From an uncultured Lachnospira sp. (GTDB lineage Bacteria; Bacillota; Clostridia; Lachnospirales; Lachnospiraceae), in assembly GCA_900772425.1 (NCBI GenBank), contig CAAHEK010000106.1, positions 1-11,611 of the forward strand: a stretch of DNA of 11,611 nucleotides. The letters run 5' to 3'. Below the pieces are notes generated by a model. It had not been told where the DNA came from, ran no database searches, and was given only the letters and a program-made list of their open reading frames with translations. Below, in pieces: positions 1-7,793 of the stretch (position 1 is its first letter; every line of letters starts with the position of its first letter). A program made the position numbers and the translations under genes.

Positions 1-1
1 A

Positions 2-730
2 ATTAATGAATTCGTTGTATTTTATCAGCCGGTTGTTGATGTTAAGACACAGGAATGTTCGTCATGTGAAGCCCTTGTAAGATGGGACAGTAAGGCATTA
101 GGTTTCTTAGGACCCGGAGATTTCATTCCGCTTGCAGAATATCTTGGACTTATAACTTCAATAGGAGATTATGTCCTTGAAGAAGCATGCAGACAGTGCA
201 AGAAATGGAATGAAAGCGGATATCCGGATTTCCATATTAATGTCAATCTGTCGGTTGTACAGCTTCTGCAAAAGGATGTTGTTTCCAATATAAAGAGAGT
301 ACTTAATAAGACACAGGTTAATCCTGCTAATATTGTTCTTGAGATAACAGAAAGCTTTGTTATTAATGATATGAAACGAGTGCTTGAGATTATTGAGGGA
401 TTAAAGCAGATGGGCTTAAGAATAGCACTGGATGATTTTGGAACAGGTTATTCTTCACTTAACTATATAAAGCAGCTTCCATTTGATATTATCAAGGTTG
501 ATAAGACATTTATTGATGATATTCTGGAAGATGATTATGCACAGGCATTTGTCAAACTTATAGTTGATCTTTCAAAAACAATAGGAACCCAGATAGTTGT
601 AGAAGGAGTTGAACATAAGGAACAGTTTGATCTTCTTAAGAAACTTGGGGTGAATTATATTCAGGGATACTACTTTGGAAAACCGGTTCCTGCTGATGAA
701 TTTGAAAGAATTAATTTGAAAAGGAGATAG
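2..730 (+). CDS. EAL-domain cyclic-di-GMP phosphodiesterase, C-terminal part (5' end outside window)
   Basis: The reading frame is open from the left edge and ends at TAG 728-730, giving 242 residues that cover essentially a whole EAL domain. The family hydrolyses the second messenger c-di-GMP to pGpG. The signature and metal or catalytic positions are all visible: FYQPVVD then EALVRW (the EAL motif, residues 23-28 of the visible part), NVNLS, EITES, LDDFGTGYSSL, KVDKTF, VVEGVE and IQGYYFGKPVP. I infer the enzyme is active, not a degenerate c-di-GMP receptor. Any GGDEF, PAS or membrane sensor part lies to the left and cannot be seen. The last three sense codons (AAA AGG AGA) are also the Shine-Dalgarno site of pyrC, which starts 4 bases after the stop, so the two genes are probably co-transcribed and translationally linked. 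An internal ATG at 371 is not a credible start because it lies in the middle of the domain. Confidence 0.93.
   Translation: MNEFVVFYQPVVDVKTQECSSCEALVRWDSKALGFLGPGDFIPLAEYLGLITSIGDYVLEEACRQCKKWNESGYPDFHINVNLSVVQLLQKDVVSNIKRVLNKTQVNPANIVLEITESFVINDMKRVLEIIEGLKQMGLRIALDDFGTGYSSLNYIKQLPFDIIKVDKTFIDDILEDDYAQAFVKLIVDLSKTIGTQIVVEGVEHKEQFDLLKKLGVNYIQGYYFGKPVPADEFERINLKRR
719..726 (+). promoter_or_regulatory. pyrC ribosome binding site inside the end of the EAL gene
   Basis: AAAAGGAG lies within the last codons of the EAL gene, 8 bases before the pyrC ATG at 735. Ribosomes finishing the EAL gene cover this site, which suggests translational coupling. It also fixes the pyrC start. Confidence 0.8.
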
Positions 731-734
731 ATTT

Positions 735-2054
735 ATGAGAATGCTTATAAAGAACGGACATGTTGTTGATCCTTCAACATGCACAGATGAAGTTAAAGAT
801 ATACTTATAGAAGACGGGGTTATATTAAAGACAGGCAGGGAGCTTTCAGAAGAAGCAGATGACTGCATAGATGCAGCCGGATGTGTGGTTATGCCAGGAC
901 TTGTCGATATGCATTCACATTTCAGGGAACCCGGATTTGAACATAAGGAAACAATAAGAACGGGCGCGAGAGCAGCTGCAAGAGGTGGATATACCTCAGT
1001 ATGTGTTATGCCAGATACTAACCCGGTAGTCGACAGTGTGGATATGGTTCAGTATATACTTGATAAATCCAAGGAAATTACAGATATTAATATCATGCCT
1101 GTAGCTGCGGTTACAGCAGGTCAGGATGGAGAATATCTTACTGATTTCGAGAGCCTTCGTGAGAACGGAGCAGTAGCAGTAAGTGAGGATGGCAGAACCA
1201 TTTCCAATGCAAGAGTAGCTAGACAGGCGATGAGACTTGCAGCAGAGCTTGATGTTCCTGTGCTAGCACATTGTGAGGATGTTGCACTTGAAGCAAGGGG
1301 CGTGATGAATGCTGGCGAACGTGCAAAAGAATTAGGCTTTTATGGCATCATGAATGCTGTTGAGGATGTAATTATTGCAAGAGATATAGTACTTGCCAAG
1401 AATACAGGAGCAAGACTCCATATCTGCCATTGTTCAACAGAGGATAGTGTAAGAATGATTAAGCTTGCCAAAGAAGATGGACTTAAGGTGACTGCTGAGG
1501 TTACACCACATCATTTTACATTAACTGAGGATGATGTTAATGGAGATGATGCTAATTTCAAGATAAAGCCTCCTCTTAGAAGCAGGAAGGATATGAATAC
1601 ATTAAAGGAAGGCCTTCAGGATAATATAATCGAGGTTATTGCTTCTGACCATGCACCTCATCATATGACAGAGAAAGCAAGGCCATTTGAGGATGCTCCA
1701 TTTGGTGTGACATCGTTAGAGACTGCATTTGCCGTATCTTACACAGAGCTTGTAGATACAGGAGTGCTTACACTTTCACAGATGATTGAGAAAATGAGTT
1801 ATAATCCTTCAAAGATACTCGGAATTGACAAGGGTACACTTATGGAAGGAAAGGCTGCTGATATAACAATAGCTGATTTATCTGATGAGTATGTTATTGA
1901 CAGCAGTAAGTTTGCATCAAAAGGAAAGAATACTCCATTTAACGGCAAGAAGGTTAAAGGAAGAATAAGATATACAATTTCCGGAGGTAAGGTTGTTTAT
2001 TCTTACCATGACGGAATTGAAAGCATAATAGATAAAGATATTCCTAAGTTATAA
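735..2054 (+). CDS. pyrC: dihydroorotase (class I)
   Basis: Dihydroorotase is the cytosolic zinc enzyme that cyclises N-carbamoyl-L-aspartate to dihydroorotate, the third step of UMP synthesis. The 439-residue product has the usual length for the class I (amidohydrolase) type. All expected metal-site residues can be placed: HSH in GLVDMHSHFREPG (His60, His62), Asp152 in VSEDG where the class has the bridging Asp, His179 in LAHCED, His232 in HICHCST, and Asp305 in ASDHAPHH. MPDTNP (residues 92-97) and APFGVTSLE (321-329) are further family signatures. The start at 735 has AAGGAG 8 bases upstream. pyrF follows after a 39-base gap if its ATG start is used. No internal frame damage is seen, so the enzyme should be functional. 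Confidence 0.97.
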   Translation: MRMLIKNGHVVDPSTCTDEVKDILIEDGVILKTGRELSEEADDCIDAAGCVVMPGLVDMHSHFREPGFEHKETIRTGARAAARGGYTSVCVMPDTNPVVDSVDMVQYILDKSKEITDINIMPVAAVTAGQDGEYLTDFESLRENGAVAVSEDGRTISNARVARQAMRLAAELDVPVLAHCEDVALEARGVMNAGERAKELGFYGIMNAVEDVIIARDIVLAKNTGARLHICHCSTEDSVRMIKLAKEDGLKVTAEVTPHHFTLTEDDVNGDDANFKIKPPLRSRKDMNTLKEGLQDNIIEVIASDHAPHHMTEKARPFEDAPFGVTSLETAFAVSYTELVDTGVLTLSQMIEKMSYNPSKILGIDKGTLMEGKAADITIADLSDEYVIDSSKFASKGKNTPFNGKKVKGRIRYTISGGKVVYSYHDGIESIIDKDIPKL

Positions 2055-2093
2055 TTTAAAAATATAAACATAGATGAAAGGTTGGACATAAGA

Positions 2094-3017
2094 ATGATTA
2101 ATAAACTTGTTAAAAAAATTAGCGAACAGAATGCACCTGTTGTAGTAGGACTTGACCCTATGCTTAAGTATGTGCCTGAGCATATTCAGAAAGCAGCATA
2201 TGAGCAGTACGGAGAGACACTTAAAGGGGCAGCAGAAGCTATATGGCAGTTTAACAAAGCTATTATCGATAATATCTATGATATAGTTCCAGCAGTTAAG
2301 CCACAGGTTGCCATGTATGAGCAGTTTGGACTTGAAGGAATGGAAGCATTTAAAAAGACGGTAGATTATTGCCATGAAAAGGATATGGTAGTAATCGGTG
2401 ATGTTAAGAGAGGAGATATCGGTTCAACATCTGAGGCATATGCAGTGGCACACCTTGGTAAAGTACAGGTTGGCTCTAAGAAAATAGCTGCATTTGATGA
2501 GGATTTTGCGACTGTTAATCCATATCTTGGCTCTGATGGAATTAAGCCTTTTATTAATGTATGCAAAGAAGAGAATAAGGGTATCTTTATTCTTGTTAAG
2601 ACATCTAACCCATCAAGTGGAGAATTTCAGGACAGACTTATTGATGGTAAGCCATTATATGAGCATGTTGGTGCAAAGGTTGCAGAATGGGGAGAAGAGT
2701 GCATGGGCGATAATTACAGTTATGTAGGTGCTGTAGTTGGAGCAACATATCCTGAAATGGGACGTACATTAAGAAAGATAATGCCTAAGGCATATATACT
2801 TGTTCCAGGATACGGTGCACAGGGCGGAAAGGCTGAGGATTTAAAGGCATTCTTTAATGAGGACGGTCTTGGTGCTATAGTAAACAGCTCAAGAGGAATT
2901 ATTGCAGCATATAAGAAAGAAGAATATGCAAAGTTTGGCGAAAAGAATTTTGCCGAGGCTTCAAGACAGGCTGCTATTGATATGATTAATGATATTAATG
3001 GAGCTCTTGGAAAGTAA
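2094..3017 (+). CDS. pyrF: orotidine-5'-phosphate decarboxylase (PyrF type 2)
   Basis: This enzyme decarboxylates OMP to UMP, the last step of the pathway. The 307-residue protein matches the longer type 2 subfamily (about 270-310 residues), not the 230-240-residue type 1. The catalytic D-x-K-x-x-D motif is DVKRGD at 103-108. Other signatures are VVGLDP (17-22), AVKPQ (67-71), NPYLGSDG (142-149), LVKTSNPSS (167-175) and VPGYGAQGG (237-245), the last being a phosphate-binding loop. I prefer ATG 2094. A longer version starting at TTG 2082 would add four residues, but that TTG directly abuts the only good Shine-Dalgarno site, GAAAGG at 2076-2081, and so has no usable upstream site. pyrK follows after 42 bases. 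Confidence 0.95.
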   Translation: MINKLVKKISEQNAPVVVGLDPMLKYVPEHIQKAAYEQYGETLKGAAEAIWQFNKAIIDNIYDIVPAVKPQVAMYEQFGLEGMEAFKKTVDYCHEKDMVVIGDVKRGDIGSTSEAYAVAHLGKVQVGSKKIAAFDEDFATVNPYLGSDGIKPFINVCKEENKGIFILVKTSNPSSGEFQDRLIDGKPLYEHVGAKVAEWGEECMGDNYSYVGAVVGATYPEMGRTLRKIMPKAYILVPGYGAQGGKAEDLKAFFNEDGLGAIVNSSRGIIAAYKKEEYAKFGEKNFAEASRQAAIDMINDINGALGK

Positions 3018-3059
3018 TAATTATATATTGCAGATAATCGGATACAGAATGGAGATAAT

Positions 3060-3854
3060 ATGTCAGTTAGAGAAAAGGCAGTAATAAAGTCAGCAAATAA
3101 ATTAGCAGACGGTGTTTACGAAATATGGTTTGAAACAAGGAATATAGCGGCAAGTGCTATACCGGGACAGTTTATATCAGTTTATTCCAATGATGGTTCA
3201 AGACTTCTTCCAAGACCAATAAGTATATGTAAGATTGAAGGCAATGATTTAAGAATCGTATACAGAGTTGCAGGAAAAGGAACAGATGAATTTTCTAAGA
3301 TGAAGGCAGGAGAGACTCTGGATATTCAGGGACCTCTTGGAAATGGATATGTTATTGAAGATATATTTAAGTCTGTTGAAAATGAAGGTAGAAAGATAAA
3401 TAAAGCTATCTTATTTGGTGGAGGCATTGGTGTGCCACCTATGCTTGAATTAAGCAGACAGCTTGAATGTGATAAAGAGATAGTTTTAGGATACAGAGAC
3501 AGCCAGACATTTTTAAAGGATGAGTTTGAAGAAAATGGACATGTTACTATTGCAACAGAGGACGGAAGCATAGGAACTAAAGGCAATGTACTTGATGCAG
3601 TAAGAGAGAATAATATAACAGGTGATATTATTTTTGCATGCGGACCAACACCAATGCTGAGAGCTATTAAGAAATATGCAGTTGATAATGATATTCCTTG
3701 CTATTTATCACTTGAAGAGAAAATGGCATGTGGTATAGGGGCATGTCTTGCATGTGTATGCAAATCAACCGGCAAGGACGAACATTCCCAGGTTAATAAT
3801 AAGAGAGTATGTAAAGAAGGACCTGTATTTAATGCAAAGGAGGTAGAACTGTAA
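3060..3854 (+). CDS. pyrK: dihydroorotate dehydrogenase B, electron transfer subunit
   Basis: PyrK carries electrons from the FMN subunit PyrD through a [2Fe-2S] cluster and FAD to NAD+. The 264-residue product shows the ferredoxin-reductase-like order: an FAD-binding segment with RPIS (52-55), a nucleotide-binding LFGGGIGVPP (118-127), CGPTPML (194-200), and a C-terminal 2Fe-2S site with Cys224, Cys229, Cys232 and Cys251 (CGIGACLAC then RVCKEGPVF). A GGAG Shine-Dalgarno lies before ATG 3060. Its stop overlaps the pyrD start by one base (TAATG at 3852-3856), as expected for subunits of one heterotetramer made in equal amounts. Presence of pyrK tells us that the neighbouring PyrD is NAD-linked. 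Confidence 0.97.
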   Translation: MSVREKAVIKSANKLADGVYEIWFETRNIAASAIPGQFISVYSNDGSRLLPRPISICKIEGNDLRIVYRVAGKGTDEFSKMKAGETLDIQGPLGNGYVIEDIFKSVENEGRKINKAILFGGGIGVPPMLELSRQLECDKEIVLGYRDSQTFLKDEFEENGHVTIATEDGSIGTKGNVLDAVRENNITGDIIFACGPTPMLRAIKKYAVDNDIPCYLSLEEKMACGIGACLACVCKSTGKDEHSQVNNKRVCKEGPVFNAKEVEL

Positions 3855-4765
3855 TGAGTGATGTTAATATGTCAGTCAATGTGGCAGGAGTGGATTTTAA
3901 GAACCCTGTGACAGTTGCTTCCGGAACATTTGGTTCAGGAATGGAATATAGTGAATATGTGGATTTAAACAGACTTGGCGCTGTTACAACAAAGGGTGTG
4001 GCTAATGTACCATGGCCTGGTAATCCTACGCCAAGAATAGCAGAGACTTATGGCGGCATGATTAATGCCATAGGACTTCAGAATCCGGGACTTGATACAT
4101 TTGTTAACAGAGACATACCTTTTCTTAAGAAGTATGATACAAGAATAATTGTAAATGTGTGTGGAAAAACAGAAGAAGATTACGTAGATGCTGTTGAAAA
4201 GTTAAGCGAACAGCCTGTTGATATGCTTGAGATTAATATCTCATGCCCTAATGTTAAAGAGGGTGGAATAGCATTTGGTCAGGTTCCAGCATCAGCAGAA
4301 AGAATAACCAAGGCTGTAAAGGCAGTTGCTAAAAAGCCTATAATCATGAAGTTAAGTCCTAATGTTACGGATATTACAGAGATGGCTAAAGCTGTAGAAG
4401 CAGGCGGTGCGGATGCTGTTTCTTTGATTAATACACTTACAGGAATGAAGATTGATATTAACAGAAGAACATTTGCAGTAGCAAATAAGACAGGTGGTTT
4501 ATCAGGCCCAGCAATAAAGCCGGTTGCTGTAAGAATGGTATATCAGGTTGCTAATGCAGTTAAGCTTCCTATTATCGGAATGGGTGGAATTGCAACAGCT
4601 GAGGATGCGCTTGAGTTTATTATGGCAGGTGCGACAATGGTATCTGTCGGAACAGCTAATTTTAATGACCCTATGACTACAATTAAGGTTATAGACGGTA
4701 TTGAAAATTATTGTATCAAAAATGGCGTGAAAGATATTAATGAATTGATTGGATGCGTCAGATAA
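3854..4765 (+). CDS. pyrD: dihydroorotate dehydrogenase B (NAD+), catalytic subunit
   Basis: This FMN subunit oxidises dihydroorotate to orotate, the fourth step of UMP synthesis. The 303-residue length is normal for class 1B. Visible family features are VASGTFGSG (21-29), TTKGV (45-49), NAIGLQNPG (71-79), NISCPNV (128-134) with Cys131 as the class 1 catalytic base, KLSPNV (166-171), and the FMN phosphate-binding segment GMGGIATAEDALEF ending in VSVGTANF (263-270). The start overlaps the pyrK stop by one base and is preceded by AAAGGAGG at about 3837-3844. The antiporter gene begins 12 bases after the stop. Confidence 0.97.
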   Translation: MSDVNMSVNVAGVDFKNPVTVASGTFGSGMEYSEYVDLNRLGAVTTKGVANVPWPGNPTPRIAETYGGMINAIGLQNPGLDTFVNRDIPFLKKYDTRIIVNVCGKTEEDYVDAVEKLSEQPVDMLEINISCPNVKEGGIAFGQVPASAERITKAVKAVAKKPIIMKLSPNVTDITEMAKAVEAGGADAVSLINTLTGMKIDINRRTFAVANKTGGLSGPAIKPVAVRMVYQVANAVKLPIIGMGGIATAEDALEFIMAGATMVSVGTANFNDPMTTIKVIDGIENYCIKNGVKDINELIGCVR

Positions 4766-4777
4766 AAGGAGATTTTA

Positions 4778-6325
4778 ATGGGTGATATAATAGAATACGT
4801 ACCTAATATGTATGCTACATTTTGGGCATTGGTGCCACCTCTTGTAGCGATTATTCTTGCGCTTATTACTAAGGAAGTATACAGCTCGTTATTTATAGGT
4901 ATTGTTATAGGCGGATTGTTCTATGGAAATATATTTCAGACAGGGTTCAGCGCAGAAAAATCAATACTTCATATATTTGAAGACGGAATAGTAGGCGTAC
5001 TTTCAGATCCGTATAATGTAGGAATACTAATATTCTTAGTTGTACTCGGAATTATGGTAAGTATGATGAATAAAGCCGGAGGATCGGCAGCATTTGGACA
5101 ATGGGCAGGAAAGCACATTAAAACAAGAGTTGGAGCGCAGTTATCGGCTGTTTTACTTGGAGTGCTTATTTTCATAGATGATTATTTTAACTGTCTTACA
5201 GTCGGAAGCGTAATGAGACCGGTAACAGATAAACATAATGTTTCAAGAGCAAAGCTTGCATATCTTATTGATGCAACAGCAGCACCGATATGTATAATAG
5301 CTCCAATATCTTCATGGGCAGCCGCTGTAACAGGTTTTGTTGAGGGTGAGGATGGATTTGCTATATTTGTAAATGCAATACCATATAACTATTATGCATT
5401 ACTTACTATTGTTGCCATGCTTACATTTGTTTTATTAAGGGTTGATTTCGGACCAATGGCAGTGCATGAAGCTAATGCTGCAAAGGGTGATTTATATACA
5501 ACAGAGGACAGACCATATGCAAATGTTTCCGCTGATGTTATAAAGGGAAGAGGAAAGGTTATTGACCTTATGTTTCCTATAATAACACTTATTATATGCT
5601 GTATTATCGGTATGATTTATACAGGAGGTTTCTTTAGCAGAACAGGCTTTATTGATGCATTTTCCGGAAGTGATGCTTCAGTTGGATTAATGCTTGGAAG
5701 CTTTTTTGCACTTGTAATTACTATAGTATTCTATTCAGTGAGAAAAGTGCTTAATTTTACAGAGTGCTGTAACTGTATTCCTGAAGGATTTAAGGCAATG
5801 GTTCCTGCAATACTTATACTTACATTTGCATGGACATTAAAAGCCATGACAGACAGTCTTGGTGCTAAGGAATATGTTGCAGGACTTGTAAGCGGAGTCT
5901 CAGGAGTATGGCTAAGTTTATTCCCAGCGATTATATTTATAATCGGTGCGTTTCTTGCTTTTGCAACAGGAACTTCATGGGGAACATTTGGCATACTTAT
6001 ACCTATAGTTGTAAGTACATTTTCAGGCACTAATCATACAATGATGATAATATCAATATCAGCATGTATGGCAGGAGCAGTATGTGGAGACCATTGTTCA
6101 CCGATTTCGGATACAACAATTATGGCATCAGCCGGAGCACAATGTAATCATATGAATCATGTGTCTACACAGCTTCCTTATGTTATTGTTGTTGCAGTTG
6201 TATCGTGCATAACATATATAATTGCAGGTTTTGTACAGAGTCCGGTTATTCCGCTTATTATAGGTGTTGTACTGATGATAGGTACTATTGTAGGAATCGG
6301 ATGCATAACTAAGAATAAGGAATAA
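4778..6325 (+). CDS. NhaC-family Na+/H+ antiporter-like membrane transporter
   Basis: The 515-residue protein is very hydrophobic, with roughly eleven or twelve membrane segments, for example residues 16-50, 80-98, 117-145, 204-222, 263-283, 301-320, 340-357, 378-412, 420-436, 467-486 and 489-510. Conserved NhaC-type motifs are FIDDYFN (132-138), GTSWGTFGI (398-406) and GDHCSPISDTTI (437-448), the last being highly typical of this family. Members exchange Na+ and H+, but some relatives move organic or amino acids (for example malate/lactate exchange), so the substrate is open. AAAAGGAG at 4764-4771 overlaps the pyrD stop and sets the start at ATG 4778. It sits directly behind pyrD, suggesting transcription with the pyrimidine genes. 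Whether it serves pyrimidine metabolism cannot be told from sequence alone. Confidence 0.9.
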   Translation: MGDIIEYVPNMYATFWALVPPLVAIILALITKEVYSSLFIGIVIGGLFYGNIFQTGFSAEKSILHIFEDGIVGVLSDPYNVGILIFLVVLGIMVSMMNKAGGSAAFGQWAGKHIKTRVGAQLSAVLLGVLIFIDDYFNCLTVGSVMRPVTDKHNVSRAKLAYLIDATAAPICIIAPISSWAAAVTGFVEGEDGFAIFVNAIPYNYYALLTIVAMLTFVLLRVDFGPMAVHEANAAKGDLYTTEDRPYANVSADVIKGRGKVIDLMFPIITLIICCIIGMIYTGGFFSRTGFIDAFSGSDASVGLMLGSFFALVITIVFYSVRKVLNFTECCNCIPEGFKAMVPAILILTFAWTLKAMTDSLGAKEYVAGLVSGVSGVWLSLFPAIIFIIGAFLAFATGTSWGTFGILIPIVVSTFSGTNHTMMIISISACMAGAVCGDHCSPISDTTIMASAGAQCNHMNHVSTQLPYVIVVAVVSCITYIIAGFVQSPVIPLIIGVVLMIGTIVGIGCITKNKE

Positions 6326-6353
6326 GCATATAAATTAAATGGAGATTTAATAA

Positions 6354-7331
6354 ATGCGGGCTAAGAATATAAAGGGAAGTGTTATATTACTGCTTGCTGC
6401 ATTTATATGGGGAACAGCATTTGTTGCACAGACAAGTGGCGCGGAGCTTGTGGGAACTTTTACGTTCAATTCAAGCCGCTCATTTGTAGGTGCAACATTT
6501 CTTTGTATAGTGATAGCAGTAATGAACCTGATAAACAGGAAGAAAAATGATAAGATAAAGAACAAGATAAAAAATAATAATGAGTTAAATTGCACCGGGA
6601 TAAAGAGTACCGGTATAGATAGCAGAAGAACCAAGTGGCCGGTCAAAGGTGGTATAGTATGCGGAATAGTATTATGTATGGCTATGGCATTACAGCAGTA
6701 TGGAATAAGTATTTATCCTGAGGGAGTTGCAGCTTCAGGAAGGGCCGGATTTCTTACAGCAACTTATGTTGTTATGGTCGCGGTATTCTCTGTTTTTCTT
6801 GGAAAGAAGCTGCATGTTTCTATAATTATATCGACTATAGTATGTGTTATCGGAATGTATTTGTTATGTCTGTCTGGAGGCATGTCAGGCATTTATATGG
6901 GGGATGTATGCGAGCTTTTGTGTGCAGTATGTTTTACAGGACATATTCTTGTGATTGAACATTTTAGCAGTGAGGACAGCATTAAACTGTCATGTATACA
7001 GTTTCTTGTGTGTGGCATCATATCTGCAATTATTATGGTTATGTTTGAGAATGTTGATATACATAATCTGATAGGGGCAGCGCTTCCTATATTGTATGCC
7101 GGAGTTATGTCGAGCGGAGTTGCATACACTCTTCAGATGGCAGGCCAGAAGTATGTTACGGCTTCGGTGGCATCCATTGTGATGAGCCTTGAATCTGTAT
7201 TTGCAGCATTAGCAGGCTGGATTCTTCTTAATGAGGTGTTAAGCATCAGGGAAATTGCCGGCTGTGTGCTTGTGTTCGCGGCGGTTTTGCTGGCGCAGAT
7301 GCAGGGGAGTGAAGGGGAAGCTGGATGTTGA
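6354..7331 (+). CDS. EamA/DMT-superfamily transporter
   Basis: The 325-residue integral membrane protein has the two-repeat EamA layout of drug/metabolite exporters. The first repeat starts with ILLLAAFIWGTAFVAQ (residues 11-26) and continues to about 173. The second runs from about 183 to 315 and includes SSGVAYTLQMAGQKYVTA (253-270) followed by a segment matching the usual EamA pattern ending in ESVFAALAGWILLNE (280-294). The loop after the second helix (about 61-97) is unusually long and rich in Lys and Asn. A GGAG site precedes ATG 6354, and the gap from the antiporter gene is 28 bases, so it is likely the last gene of the operon. The substrate is unknown; relatives export amino acids, nucleosides or other metabolites. 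A promoter for the next gene overlaps its stop codon. Confidence 0.92.
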   Translation: MRAKNIKGSVILLLAAFIWGTAFVAQTSGAELVGTFTFNSSRSFVGATFLCIVIAVMNLINRKKNDKIKNKIKNNNELNCTGIKSTGIDSRRTKWPVKGGIVCGIVLCMAMALQQYGISIYPEGVAASGRAGFLTATYVVMVAVFSVFLGKKLHVSIIISTIVCVIGMYLLCLSGGMSGIYMGDVCELLCAVCFTGHILVIEHFSSEDSIKLSCIQFLVCGIISAIIMVMFENVDIHNLIGAALPILYAGVMSSGVAYTLQMAGQKYVTASVASIVMSLESVFAALAGWILLNEVLSIREIAGCVLVFAAVLLAQMQGSEGEAGC

Positions 7332-7357
7332 CAATGTATAGTGATATATAGTAATAT
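7328..7357 (+). promoter_or_regulatory. candidate promoter for the PBECR-like gene
   Basis: A consensus -35 TTGACA (7328-7333) overlaps the EamA stop codon. TAATAT at 7352-7357 lies 18 bases on as a -10. This would start transcription near 7364, about 34 bases before the TTG start at 7398. The area is AT-rich with alternating TATA runs, so the exact -10 is uncertain. Confidence 0.5.
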
Positions 7358-7397
7358 ATCTATATTATAAATATATTACAGCATAGGGGTTTTAAAT

Positions 7398-7775
7398 TTG
7401 CATTCTGTTGGTAGGATAAATAAGGAAATTTACAGGTGTATTAAAGAAGATATACTTACAGACGAAGTTGTTATAACTAATAATCAGATTCAACATATTA
7501 TGGATAGACATCCAAATGACTATGAAAGATTTTCTGCTTATTTTGGGGAAATTGTAAAAAATCCTGATTATATCATAGAAGCAAACAGACCTAATACTGC
7601 ATTATTGTTAAAAGAAATAATAGAAAACTGAGAAGTGTTTAAAACAGTATTAAGATTGGCAACATCAGATGAAAATCCAGATTATAAGAATTCTATTATC
7701 ACATTTATGAAAATTGATGAAAAAGAATGGAATCGTTTATTAAGAAACAAAACTATTCTTTACAAAAAAGAATAA
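7398..7775 (+). pseudogene. PBECR-like nuclease-fold protein interrupted by an in-frame TGA
   Basis: The frame begins at TTG 7398 with AGGGG 8 bases upstream and reads 77 residues to TGA 7629-7631. The same frame then continues for 47 more residues to TAA 7773-7775. The two halves make one coherent protein of about 125 residues: first TDEVVITNNQIQHIMDRHP, EIVKNPDYIIEANRPNTALLLKEI, then VFKTVLRLATS, NSIITFMKIDE, RNKTILYKKE. From memory this matches small Firmicutes proteins annotated as PBECR (phage-Barnase-EndoU-ColicinE5/D-RelE-like nuclease fold), where a Gly is usual at the interrupted position, so a single GGA to TGA change would explain it. I cannot confirm the family by search. The protein is probably truncated and inactive unless the stop is read through or translation restarts at GTG 7635. 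Confidence 0.62.
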
Positions 7776-7787
7776 AAACTTTATAAT
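7759..7787 (+). promoter_or_regulatory. near-consensus promoter for the structured RNA
   Basis: TTTACA (7759-7764) is followed after exactly 17 bases by a perfect TATAAT (7782-7787). It lies in the last codons of the PBECR-like frame and would start RNA near 7794, only about 8 bases before the first stem of the structured RNA. This is the best sigma-A-type promoter in the window. Confidence 0.7.
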
Positions 7788-7793
7788 ATACAT

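Noticed and set aside
2082..2093. TTG start for pyrF, four residues upstream of the ATG
   Set aside because: The TTG abuts GAAAGG at 2076-2081, the only good ribosome site, leaving no spacing; ATG 2094 starts the conserved sequence normally.
2049..2375. 108-codon minus-strand frame over pyrF
   Set aside because: Fully antisense to pyrF with its conserved motifs; no ribosome site or recognisable domain.
6347..6646. 99-codon minus-strand hydrophobic frame
   Set aside because: It lies opposite the start of the EamA gene, where antisense of membrane and Lys/Asn codons naturally reads as hydrophobic Phe/Leu runs.
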